Shown here piece after piece: positions 1 through 7,971 of a stretch of DNA of 10,326 nucleotides (within the stretch, counting starts at the first letter, position 1; each line of letters starts with the position of its first letter). The notes beneath the pieces are model-generated. The model saw only the letters and a list, made by a program, of their open reading frames with translations. It ran no database searches and was not told the DNA's origin. This DNA comes from an uncultured Eubacteriales bacterium (GTDB taxonomy: Bacteria; Bacillota_A; Clostridia; Christensenellales; Aristaeellaceae), in NCBI GenBank assembly GCA_902766515.1, contig CACXEB010000054.1, forward strand, positions 1 to 10,326, written 5' to 3'. The translations under genes were made by a program, and so were the position numbers.

Positions 1-797
1 GCCCATCGCCGCGGCGATGTCCGTCATGTTGCATTTGTACGCGGGATACACGATATCGTATTCCCACGCGCCCAACTGCATCTTGGCAAGCGCGTCCTTG
101 CTCTGCCCGTGGAGGGAATAGAGCATGAACCAGTGATACAGGTCATCGTCATTGATGCCGTCATGGTGCTTCCAGGTGATCGCGCCGCCCTCCGCCGTCG
201 TCAGGTTCTTGACCGCGTGGAAGGAGAAGGCGGTAAAGTCCGCATACGCCCCGGACCGGACGCCGTTGCGCACCGCGCCGAAGGAATGGGCGGCATCGGC
301 GAGCACGACCACCCGGCCGAAACCGGCCTGGACGTCATTCGCAGGGACAAACAGGTCCTTTTTCCGTTCGATCACTTCAAAGATCTCGTCATAGTTGACC
401 ATCACGCCGCCGATATCCACCGGGATGACCGCCTTGGTGCGGGGGGTGATCCTGCGCTCGATCTCGTCGTAGTCAATGTGGAACCGGCCCTTCTGGACAT
501 CGCACATCACAATGGTCGCCCCGACGTGGTGCACCACGGACGCCGTCGCGGTATAGGTATAGGCGGGAACAATCACCTCGTCGCCGGGCCCGATGCCCAG
601 GTAGCGCAGCACCAGCTCCAGCGCCGCGGTGCACGAATTGACCGCGACCGCCTTCGGCGTGCCGCAGTACTGGGCGATCATGCTCTCAAAAAGCTTGGTC
701 CGCGGTCCGGTGGTGATCCAGCCGGACTTCATCGCGTCCACAACTTCATTGATCTCCAGGTCGGAGATGTCTGGCGGTGAGAATGGGATGTTCATGG
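1..797 (-). CDS. DegT/DnrJ/EryC1/StrS-family sugar aminotransferase (partial, C-terminus outside window)
   Basis: PLP-dependent aminotransferase of the family that converts nucleotide-linked keto-sugars to amino-sugars, cytosolic, supplying precursors for surface glycans. The first 265 residues are visible; family members are usually about 370-420 long, so roughly a third is missing. It opens MNIPFSPPDI, with the family's SGWITTGP segment at 24-31. VNSCTAALEL (52-61) is the phosphate-binding region. ADAAHSFGA (166-174) supplies the PLP-pyridine Asp167, and SFHAVKNLTTAEGGA (191-205) holds the Schiff-base Lys196. A stretch at about 145-162 (KKDLFVPANDVQAGFGRV) is an insertion relative to the shortest family members and may mark a subfamily. 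The ATG start is fixed by AAGGAGGG (812-805) 7 nt upstream. It lies 241 bp after the LCP-like gene, so it may have its own promoter. The sugar substrate cannot be read from the sequence. Confidence 0.93.
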
Positions 798-1038
798 AAG
801 CACCCTCCTTGTCATGGAATGTGCAGACAGTACAGCGGGCAGTGATGGCGTGAAGGTCCGGCCAGGCCGCGCTCCGCCGCCCGGCCCCCCGGAAATCGGC
901 GCCGGTTCCGGCGGAACGGCCGCGCGACGCCGGCGTTCCCGGATGCCGCGTCCAGGCAGCCCGGACGGAGCACCATCACTGTATACAGCACAATTGCCCG
1001 CCTGCCAATCTGAACAGTGCGGGCACAGGCGCTGTTTG
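798..1038. other. GC-rich intergenic spacer with inverted repeats
   Basis: No gene seen. The half nearest the aminotransferase (about 850-960) is very G+C rich compared with the flanks. It holds a strong hairpin at 901-920, with arms around gccggttcc / ggaacggc and one bulge. A second inverted repeat, tgcccgc (995-1001) / gcgggca (1019-1025), lies just after the LCP-like stop codon. It has no U-tract behind it on the minus strand, so I do not call it an intrinsic terminator. The 8-mer agtgatgg (841-848) recurs inverted as ccatcact (973-980). If the candidate promoter at 980-1008 is real, about 175 nt of this would be a structured 5' leader of the aminotransferase mRNA. Confidence 0.5.
980..1008 (-). 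promoter_or_regulatory. Candidate sigma-70-type promoter for the aminotransferase gene
   Basis: Read on the minus strand, TTGGCA (1008-1003, 5 of 6 match to TTGACA) is followed after exactly 17 bp by TATACA (985-980, 4 of 6 match to TATAAT). The -10 sits inside the 10-bp palindrome CTGTATACAG (979-988), and the -35 lies in the loop of the inverted repeat at 995-1025. The position, downstream of the LCP-like stop and upstream of the aminotransferase, suits a separate or internal promoter. This rests on pattern matching only. Confidence 0.4.
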
Positions 1039-2094
1039 TCAGTCGTCGATCCCGTAAAGGAACCGCTTCATCGCCTGGGAGTTCGCAGCCTTGTCCACCA
1101 GGTGGCCCTTGGCGCCGGCGACCGTTTCATAGGGCTGGTTCGCCTCGATCGGGAAGATGGCGGTCTCCAGGCCCCTGAAGATATCCGCGCCCTGCCGCGC
1201 CGAGTTGTAGGCGACCCGGCACAGCGCCGTGGTAATGGCGACGATCGCTTCGTTCGTCAGGTTGTTGTAGGACATCTGGAAAATCGGAGCGACCTGACGG
1301 AAGATGAACTCAAGATCCTCCTCCGAGATATGGTCCAGGTTGATCGCGCGGCGGCCGTCCAGGACCTCCGGGAAGCCGCTTTCGTCCGTGTAGAACACGA
1401 GCATCTGGGACACCGTCGTCGCGAGGCTGGAGAACATCCGGGACACGACCTTGGCGTCGCGCTGGCAGCAGTTGTACACGGAGTCATACTGCAGCCAGCC
1501 GTAGCCTACCGCCTGCAGGCCGTTCAGGTGCGTGTCGGGACCGTAATCGTTCAGGTAGTATTCCTGCGCCAGCAGCTCCACCACCAGCTGAGTCAGCAGT
1601 CCGGAGTCCGCCTGCGCCTGGATGTTTTCCTTCTTGGACGCGACCATGGCGTTCAGAGCGTTGCGCTCGGCCCGGGTGATGTCCACATCGACGCCGCCGT
1701 AGTTGTCGATCATCGTCGCGAGGTTCAGGTAGTTCAGCGACATATAAAACTCGATATCCATGTCGAAGTTCGCGTTGAACACCTTCACGCTCTCCGCCGG
1801 CCCGTTGTTGCGGTACGGCATGTCGAGTTTCTGCGGCAGGTCATAGCCTTCATAATCGATGAACGTATCCCAGGTCATCATCATCAGGCGAATGAGGCCC
1901 AGATGCGGATGCAGCGCCACGACCATCAGCGTGTTGCCGGCGTTGCCGCCGCTGTTGTTCATGCCCTCATTGCAGATCAGCAGAAAGGTGATCCATTCGT
2001 CCGTGTTCACGGTTTCCGCCTGCGCGAACACAGGCGTCAGGCACAGCGCCAGCACCAGCGCCAGCGCCCGGAGAATCAAGCTGTGTTTCATCAT
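1039..2094 (-). CDS. Secreted LCP (LytR-CpsA-Psr) family relative lacking catalytic arginines
   Basis: 351 residues. An N-terminal signal peptide (LALVLALCLTPVFAQA, predicted cleavage after Ala26) replaces the usual cytosolic tail plus membrane anchor. The rest follows the LCP layout. NTLMVVALHPHLGLIRL (54-70) matches the strand normally preceded by R-x-D-T. MMTWDT (72-77) stands where SIPRDT is usual, DNYGGVDVDI (130-139) matches the D-x-x-GGV motif, and HLNGLQAVGY (189-198) matches the segment that leads to the R...RQ motif. Active LCP enzymes move undecaprenyl-linked glycans to peptidoglycan using conserved Arg/Asp residues. Here R-x-D-T reads AGNT and PRDT reads TWDT, and the later Arg pair reads GWLQYD...NCCQRD. 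Transferase activity is therefore doubtful. The C-terminal ~130 residues are not recognised. AGGA lies 7 nt before the ATG (a second ATG follows at once), and the repeat-protein stop is 18 bp upstream, so co-transcription is likely. Confidence 0.8.
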   Translation of the reverse strand: MMKHSLILRALALVLALCLTPVFAQAETVNTDEWITFLLICNEGMNNSGGNAGNTLMVVALHPHLGLIRLMMMTWDTFIDYEGYDLPQKLDMPYRNNGPAESVKVFNANFDMDIEFYMSLNYLNLATMIDNYGGVDVDITRAERNALNAMVASKKENIQAQADSGLLTQLVVELLAQEYYLNDYGPDTHLNGLQAVGYGWLQYDSVYNCCQRDAKVVSRMFSSLATTVSQMLVFYTDESGFPEVLDGRRAINLDHISEEDLEFIFRQVAPIFQMSYNNLTNEAIVAITTALCRVAYNSARQGADIFRGLETAIFPIEANQPYETVAGAKGHLVDKAANSQAMKRFLYGIDD

Positions 2095-2112
2095 CGCCGC
2101 ATCCTGCCTTTC

Positions 2113-5100
2113 TTATCGAAGCCGCGCCGGCACCGGCACCTGGTTGCGGTCCCTGTCATAGCAGCTCGTGATGACCAGGACGCCCTCCGCGGTGTAATAG
2201 CCGTTCCATCCGGCAACGCCTTCCACATTGTTGGTCAGCTTGTTGTAACGGTCCAGATAGCGCTCGGAGATGATCCGGCCGTCATTGTCATAGCCGCTTT
2301 CCTTGCTGGCATAGCCCGCGGCGCAGTTGACCGGCGCACCGATGGCGTCGAAATAGCCTTCCCAGACCCGGTTGCCGCGGTCATTCTCTTCATACTGCAG
2401 CGTCGCGTACCCTTCCTCGATGGCGAATTCCTTCCCGTCCGCATCAATGTAAGTGACCTGGTGGATGCGCGTCACCGGATAATAGAGCAGCTTGACGCCC
2501 CAGGCGCCGTTCACGGCCTGGGTCGGCTGTCCCGCGACATCCAGGTAGTACTCGAAGTACCGCTCCACCCGGGAGGAATCACTCAGGTCATAGTCGTAGC
2601 GGATGCCGGCATAGCCGTCCTCGTTGGGCGTCGGCTGCCCGTTTTGGTCGACCCAGGTTTCCGTGTCGATGTTGCCGTAGGAGTTGTAGGTGATGTCCTT
2701 GCCGTACACGCCGTTCAGGGCGGCGTCATTGCCCGCCGCATCCATATAGCGGATCCGGGAAATCTGGCCGCGGCTGGTATACTCGCGCTGGACCATGAAG
2801 CTGCCGTCCGGCCCGACGGTCGGCTGGCCGTACTGGTCGAAATACTGCTCCTCGATCACGCGGTCATAGCGGTCATAGGTCATCAGGGTGTAGGGCGCCG
2901 CGCCGTAGTCCACCTGCGTCTCATCCTCGGCCTTCATGGTGTAGGTGTGGGCCGCCTCGTCCACCGATACCAGCGTCCGGCGGCTGAAGCCGCCGACGGC
3001 CACCGGGGCCCCTGTCCGGTCGACGTAGTATTCCAGGGCAACCAGACCGTTGTCCGCGTACGCGATGTAGTGGCCGGCATACCCCTGGCGGTTGTTGGTC
3101 AGCATGTCCAAATCGTCCAGGAATTCCTCGCTGATCATCCGGCCCTCATCGTCATATTGCGTCCGCACGGTCGCGTACCGGGTATCGCTCAGGACCACGC
3201 TCAGGGAGTGCGCGTCGTAGTAATGCTCGGAGGTCAGGTTGCCCAGGCTGTCGTAGGTATACTCGACATAGGCGAAATCCATGGTCGTATTGGCCAGCTC
3301 GCCCTTGGCGTCATAGTACGCTTCTTCGGTCACGTTGCCAAGCGTGTCGTACGTGATCGTCTTCCGGGCGTAGCCGCGGCGGTTCGCGCACGGGGCGCCC
3401 GAGCGGTCGAAGTAGCTGATGGACGTCTCGCGGCCCGCCAGGTCGTAGGAATACCGCACCTCGGCGTACTCGCCGTTGTAGAAGGCGGGCTTGCCGGCGG
3501 TGTCGTAGTATCTGACGGCCAGCACGCGCCCGTCGGCGTCGATCTCACGGACCAGGTAGGAATACTGCGCGCTGGCGTGGATCGCCGGCCGGCCCTGCGC
3601 GTTCAGCAGGTGCTCCTCGACGCAGTGATTCCGCTCGTCATAGACCTGGATGATTTCGCAGTAGCCGTACTGGTTCCAGGTCAGCCCGCCATTCTTGTTA
3701 TAGTACGACTGGCGGACAATATTGTTGTTGTTGTCATACTGGTACCCGATCGCGGCGTATCCGCCGGACAGCGCGTAGGGCTGTCCCCCTTCGTCCAGGT
3801 ATTCCACCTTCACGCGGCGCTTGCGGTCGTCCCAGGTATTGCGCAGGGTCGCGAAGCCGTAGGAGTTCGGCACAGGGCTGTTGTCCAGGCCGAGGTAGGT
3901 CTCCGTCAGGACGTTGCCGTTCTTGTCCACCGTCCGCATCACGGCCGTATAGCCGGAGCTGATGAAGGTCCGGGCATACTTGTCATCGAAGTAGACCATG
4001 CTGATCACGTACAGGTTGTCATCATACGTGAACTCGATGCCCGCATAACCGTCCTTGCTCAGGATGGGCTGGCCGGCGGCATCAACGAAGGTCGTCCGCC
4101 AGACCTTGCCCTGGTCGCCGTACTCGGAGCGGATGCCGGCATAGCCGGCGGAGATCAGGACGGGAAGGCCTTTGGTATTCAGGTAGGTCTCGCTGATCCG
4201 GCGGTTCTGGGCGTCATAGTCATACACGATGGAGGCGTAGCCCATGGAGGTCTCCACCAGCTGCATGGCCGAGGACAGGTAATCGACGCGGGCGAGCGAG
4301 CCCTGCGCGGTGTAGGTGATCCTCGTCACCGACTCGCGGTCCGTCAGGGAGGCGATGCGCTCGTGCTCGTCCAGGTACTGCTCCAGGATGACATGGCCGT
4401 AGGCGTCATACTCGCGCTGCCACACGCTGAAGCCCTCGGGCACGCGGGTCAGCTTGTCATGCTCGTCCAGGTAGCGCACCTGCTGGGTATTGCCGGCGTT
4501 GTCATAGGCATAGCCGATGGCGGAATACCCCTTGGCGGTGGTCACCCGCCGCCCGGCCGCGTCGAAGTAGCTGATCTGAGTCATCTGCCGGCGCGCGTCG
4601 AAGGTCCGCCTGATGATCGCGTAGCCGCCCTCGATCATGACGATGTTCTGGTTCAGCCAGTAGGTGGTCTCCACGCAGTTGCCGGCGGCGTCATACTCAT
4701 TGGTGATCCGGTTGTAGCCATCCGGCAGGAGGGCGGGCTCCCCTTCGTACAGGTACCACGCCTCTTCGGTGCAGTTGCCGTTGGCATCCCGCTTATAGGT
4801 GATGTAGCTGTAGGGCTGGGACTGCAGGATGTACTTGCCGTCCTCGCCGAAATACCCGACGCTGGTCAGGTAGCCGTTATCGTCCCAGGTCTGGACGCGG
4901 CGGGCATAGCCCTTGTTCTGGGTCATCAGCTTGCCCTTGCCGTTGGAATACTCCTCCGTCAGCAGGCGTCCCATGCTGTCATAGGTGCAGACGAGCAGCG
5001 CATAGCCCTTGGTGGACACCACCGGCTCGGCGTACATGTCGAAATACTCCTCGGTCAGGATGTTGCCCAGCGCGTCATAGCTGTAGTACACGGCCGCGTA

Positions 5101-7971
5101 ATCGCCGCGGTACATGTACATCGCGCCGGTCTCATCATAATACCGCTCGCTGACCAGGCGGTTCTCGTCGTCATAGTCCTTTTCGACGATCGCCGCGCCG
5201 GCCGTCACGTCCGTCACCTGGCCGTCGTCGCCGTAGAAGACCTCGCGGATCAGGTTGCCGCGCACGTCATAATCCCGCATCATCAGGGCGTAGCCGGCCT
5301 GGCATTCGACGGGCAGGGCCTGGGCGTCGTAGTACGCCTCGGTCAGCTGGTGGCCTTCGGTGTCCCAGGTCTTTTCGACCTTGTGGTAGCCTTCGGCAAT
5401 GTTGGTAGGCTTCAGGTCGGCGTCAAAATACGCTTCGCTGGTCAGGTTGCCCCGGAAATCATACGTCAGCGCCCGCCGGGCAAAGCCGTAGGTCGTATTC
5501 ACCGGCCGGCGGTCGGCGTCCAGGTACGTCACGGTCGTCAGGACACCATCGGCGTTGAATTCCTGGCTCAGCACCGCGTAGTTGTAGCGGTTGACGATTG
5601 GCGCGCCCTTCGCGTCATAATAGGCCTCTTCGAGGATGTTGCCCGCCGGGTCCAGCTTCCGCTCAAAGCGGGCGTAGCCGATGGCCGGCGGTACGACCGG
5701 GCTGCCTTTGACGTCGTAGTAGGCGCGCAGCAGCAGGTTGCGGTTGTTGTCATACTGCTGGACGAGCGATGAATAGCCGGTCACCAGCAGCACCGGGTTC
5801 CCGTCGCCGTCCTGGTAGTCGATGCGGCTGGTCAGGCCCGTGACCGGGTCATATGCCAGCCGGCGTCCCGCGTAGCCTTCCGGGAGCAGGATGGGCTTCA
5901 GATCGGCGCCGTAGTTCATTTCATAGGTGACGCGGTGCTGGCTGTCATACCTGCGCTCCAGCCGCGCCCGGCCGTTGACCAGCACCGGCGCGTTCGCCGC
6001 GTTGAAATAGGTCATGGAGATGATGTTGCCGTTCAGGTCGTATCCGTATACGACGGAAGCGTAGCCGCCCCGGCTGATTGCCGACCCGTCCGCGGCGTAG
6101 TACTTCTCGCCGGTCTGGTGGCCCGTCAGGTCATAGGTATAGACCGCCGCCGCATACTGCGCGTTGACCGTCACCAGCTGGCCGTTCTCGTCCAGGTACG
6201 CCTCCCACAGCGCGCTGCCGTTGCGGTGGTATTCGCGGTACATCGCAGAATAGCCCAGCTTGGTGACCGTCGGGAGGCCGTGCTCGTCGTAGTAGCGGAC
6301 GGAGGTCTGCATGCCGTCACCGTTGTAGGAATACATGACGTCGTGCGCGCCGTGGGCCACGGAGGTGTCCGGCTTGCCGTTCTCGTCATAGAACGCTTCT
6401 TCACGCAGCAGCCTGCCGTGGGGGCCGCCGTACACCATGGTGCGGGCGTAGGAACCGTCGATGCTCTCGCAGGGCTGGCCGTCCTTGTCAAAGTACGCTT
6501 CATGCACCGGCATTTCGTCCCGGCTCCTGCCGCGGTACTTGTATTCGATGGACGCGTACTGGCGCTCGTTGTTGCGCACGGGCTTCCAGTCCGTATCCAG
6601 GAACACCGTGCGGGAGACCTGGCCGTAGCGGTTATACTCATTGACCAGGCCGGCGTAGCCCGCCTTGATCAGGATCAGCTTCATGTCCGTGCCGTAGTAT
6701 TTCTGCTGCCGGTCGGCGTCCAGCTGCAGCACGATCCGGTCGTTGCCGGACGAATCGCGGTATTGGTCATGCCGGTAGATCTTCTCGATGCGGGCGTAGC
6801 CGTCCAGGCACATCGTATACTGGTCCACCGTATTATAATAGGTAATCCGGTAGTCCCAGTCCGGGCCGTCCCACTCATATTCCGCCATGGAATAACCGTA
6901 GGTGGTCATCGTCCGCCGGTCGTCCCCGCCGAAATACCGCTCAAAATGGACGCGGTCCGTGCTGCCGTAGTATTCGAAGGTGACCCGGGCATAGCCCGAG
7001 GTGATCTTGATCAGCCGGCCGTCGACGCCCCAGTAAGCGGTATCGACCACGCGCTGCAGGTCGTCGTAGACATGCGTCACCGCCGCGTAGCCGCCCTTTG
7101 CCAGGACCGGGTTGCCATCGTTATCCGTGTATTCTGTGCGCAGCAGCTTGGCGTGCTCGTCGTAGGTGTTCACCTTGCGGTGCCAGTGCTCCACGCCCAG
7201 CGCCTTCGCGCCGCTCAGGCTGTAGATCTCCTGGCTCAGCAGCAGGCGCTGCACCTTGTCCGCTTCCTGCGCCCACTCGGTGTGGGCCAGCAGGTCGCGG
7301 GCCACCTCCTCCACCCGGACGCCTTTTTCCAGGTAGAGGTTGGTGGTGTACACCGAAACGACCGTCGCGCCGCCCTCAGGCCCGACCAGCAGGGTGCCGT
7401 CAGCGTTCATGTAGCGCGTCGTGACGCGGTAGCTGGCATCGTCGATGATCTCGAGGTCATAGACGATCCGGGCAAAACCGCCGGTCGGCCGGGTCAGCCG
7501 GCCGGCCGCGTCGTAGTAAGCGCTTTCCCGGATCTGGTCCCCGTCCCAGGTATCGCGGCGATAGCTGTAGCCGCCCGGGATATCCGCGCGGCTGCCGTCC
7601 GGTGCGTACCGGTCTTCGGTCAGCACGTAGGACTTTTTATTCACATCGGTCCGGTAGGTATAGACCGCGCGGGCATAGCCCGTCTCGGCCGTCACCAACT
7701 CGCCGTTCAGGCCGTAATACGACTCGCTGAGCAGGTTGCCGTTCCGGTCCCAGATGTATTCCGCCTGGTAGAAACCCCGGGCGTTGACGGCGGGATTGCC
7801 CTTCGTGTCGCGCGTGGTCTCACTGATCACGTGACCGGAGCTGTTCCAGACGCAGTCCGTCCTCGTAATCTCCGGAAGGTCCAATCCCCTGTCTGCCAGC
7901 GCGGCTGCCGAAATCAGCAGAAGCACTGTCAGTATCAGCATTCCTGTTTTGCGGAACAGCGCATTAGCCAT
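2113..7971 (-). CDS. Giant secreted repeat protein (about 55 units of 32 residues, YD/RHS-like)
   Basis: 1952 residues; function not known. The signal peptide is MANALFRKTGMLILTVLLLI... with predicted cleavage at ALA|DR (26/27). Almost everything after it is one repeat. Each unit has GYA-x5-YD-x2-GN in its first half and E-x-YYD-x2-G-x-PV in its second, rich in Tyr, Asp, Asn and Gly and probably beta-hairpins. Thirty-five consecutive units (540-1659) average exactly 32 residues. Outer units are less regular, and a charged, probably helical insertion interrupts at about 214-263. The unit resembles RHS/YD repeats but is longer than their ~20-23. No RHS core, toxin tip, LPxTG or membrane anchor is seen; it ends VPVPARLR. 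An ATG at 7977 exists, but GGGAGG would be only 1 nt from it, against 7 nt from the ATG at 7971. The start overlaps the kinase stop by 8 bp, which implies translational coupling. Surface scaffold or adhesin are guesses. Confidence 0.88.
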   Translation of the reverse strand: MANALFRKTGMLILTVLLLISAAALADRGLDLPEITRTDCVWNSSGHVISETTRDTKGNPAVNARGFYQAEYIWDRNGNLLSESYYGLNGELVTAETGYARAVYTYRTDVNKKSYVLTEDRYAPDGSRADIPGGYSYRRDTWDGDQIRESAYYDAAGRLTRPTGGFARIVYDLEIIDDASYRVTTRYMNADGTLLVGPEGGATVVSVYTTNLYLEKGVRVEEVARDLLAHTEWAQEADKVQRLLLSQEIYSLSGAKALGVEHWHRKVNTYDEHAKLLRTEYTDNDGNPVLAKGGYAAVTHVYDDLQRVVDTAYWGVDGRLIKITSGYARVTFEYYGSTDRVHFERYFGGDDRRTMTTYGYSMAEYEWDGPDWDYRITYYNTVDQYTMCLDGYARIEKIYRHDQYRDSSGNDRIVLQLDADRQQKYYGTDMKLILIKAGYAGLVNEYNRYGQVSRTVFLDTDWKPVRNNERQYASIEYKYRGRSRDEMPVHEAYFDKDGQPCESIDGSYARTMVYGGPHGRLLREEAFYDENGKPDTSVAHGAHDVMYSYNGDGMQTSVRYYDEHGLPTVTKLGYSAMYREYHRNGSALWEAYLDENGQLVTVNAQYAAAVYTYDLTGHQTGEKYYAADGSAISRGGYASVVYGYDLNGNIISMTYFNAANAPVLVNGRARLERRYDSQHRVTYEMNYGADLKPILLPEGYAGRRLAYDPVTGLTSRIDYQDGDGNPVLLVTGYSSLVQQYDNNRNLLLRAYYDVKGSPVVPPAIGYARFERKLDPAGNILEEAYYDAKGAPIVNRYNYAVLSQEFNADGVLTTVTYLDADRRPVNTTYGFARRALTYDFRGNLTSEAYFDADLKPTNIAEGYHKVEKTWDTEGHQLTEAYYDAQALPVECQAGYALMMRDYDVRGNLIREVFYGDDGQVTDVTAGAAIVEKDYDDENRLVSERYYDETGAMYMYRGDYAAVYYSYDALGNILTEEYFDMYAEPVVSTKGYALLVCTYDSMGRLLTEEYSNGKGKLMTQNKGYARRVQTWDDNGYLTSVGYFGEDGKYILQSQPYSYITYKRDANGNCTEEAWYLYEGEPALLPDGYNRITNEYDAAGNCVETTYWLNQNIVMIEGGYAIIRRTFDARRQMTQISYFDAAGRRVTTAKGYSAIGYAYDNAGNTQQVRYLDEHDKLTRVPEGFSVWQREYDAYGHVILEQYLDEHERIASLTDRESVTRITYTAQGSLARVDYLSSAMQLVETSMGYASIVYDYDAQNRRISETYLNTKGLPVLISAGYAGIRSEYGDQGKVWRTTFVDAAGQPILSKDGYAGIEFTYDDNLYVISMVYFDDKYARTFISSGYTAVMRTVDKNGNVLTETYLGLDNSPVPNSYGFATLRNTWDDRKRRVKVEYLDEGGQPYALSGGYAAIGYQYDNNNNIVRQSYYNKNGGLTWNQYGYCEIIQVYDERNHCVEEHLLNAQGRPAIHASAQYSYLVREIDADGRVLAVRYYDTAGKPAFYNGEYAEVRYSYDLAGRETSISYFDRSGAPCANRRGYARKTITYDTLGNVTEEAYYDAKGELANTTMDFAYVEYTYDSLGNLTSEHYYDAHSLSVVLSDTRYATVRTQYDDEGRMISEEFLDDLDMLTNNRQGYAGHYIAYADNGLVALEYYVDRTGAPVAVGGFSRRTLVSVDEAAHTYTMKAEDETQVDYGAAPYTLMTYDRYDRVIEEQYFDQYGQPTVGPDGSFMVQREYTSRGQISRIRYMDAAGNDAALNGVYGKDITYNSYGNIDTETWVDQNGQPTPNEDGYAGIRYDYDLSDSSRVERYFEYYLDVAGQPTQAVNGAWGVKLLYYPVTRIHQVTYIDADGKEFAIEEGYATLQYEENDRGNRVWEGYFDAIGAPVNCAAGYASKESGYDNDGRIISERYLDRYNKLTNNVEGVAGWNGYYTAEGVLVITSCYDRDRNQVPVPARLR
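2995..6354 (-). repeat. Core array of 35 coding repeats, 96-bp period
   Basis: The central, most regular part of the giant protein: 35 units in 3360 bp, an average of exactly 96 bp (32 codons). Individual units vary only between 31 and 33 codons. Conservation is at protein level: GYA opening, YD around position 10-11, G-N/R around 14-15, YYD/YFD/YLD around 21-23 and PV around 28-29. The DNA copies are well diverged and share only short words, such as the codons for EAYYDA, which recur in several units. This points to an old, selected array rather than recent slippage or duplication. Confidence 0.9.

Noticed and set aside
109..780. 223-codon plus-strand open frame opposite the aminotransferase.
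   Set aside because: The minus strand encodes a clear aminotransferase with catalytic lysine and PLP aspartate over the same bases.
814..5772. 1652-codon open frame on the plus strand opposite the LCP-like and giant repeat genes.
   Set aside because: It runs in exact antisense codon register with both genes, so stops would need TTA, CTA or TCA codons in them, which this GC-rich genome rarely uses. The product is a low-complexity Val/His/Arg/Ala-rich string with no start signal or domain.
2995..6354. CRISPR or non-coding tandem repeat interpretation of the 96-bp periodicity.
   Set aside because: DNA copies are strongly diverged while the protein pattern and reading frame are kept throughout, so the repeat is a coding one.
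2113..7971. RHS polymorphic toxin interpretation of the giant protein.
   Set aside because: No RHS-core motif, no variable toxin tip at the C-terminus, and no immunity gene downstream; the repeat period also differs.
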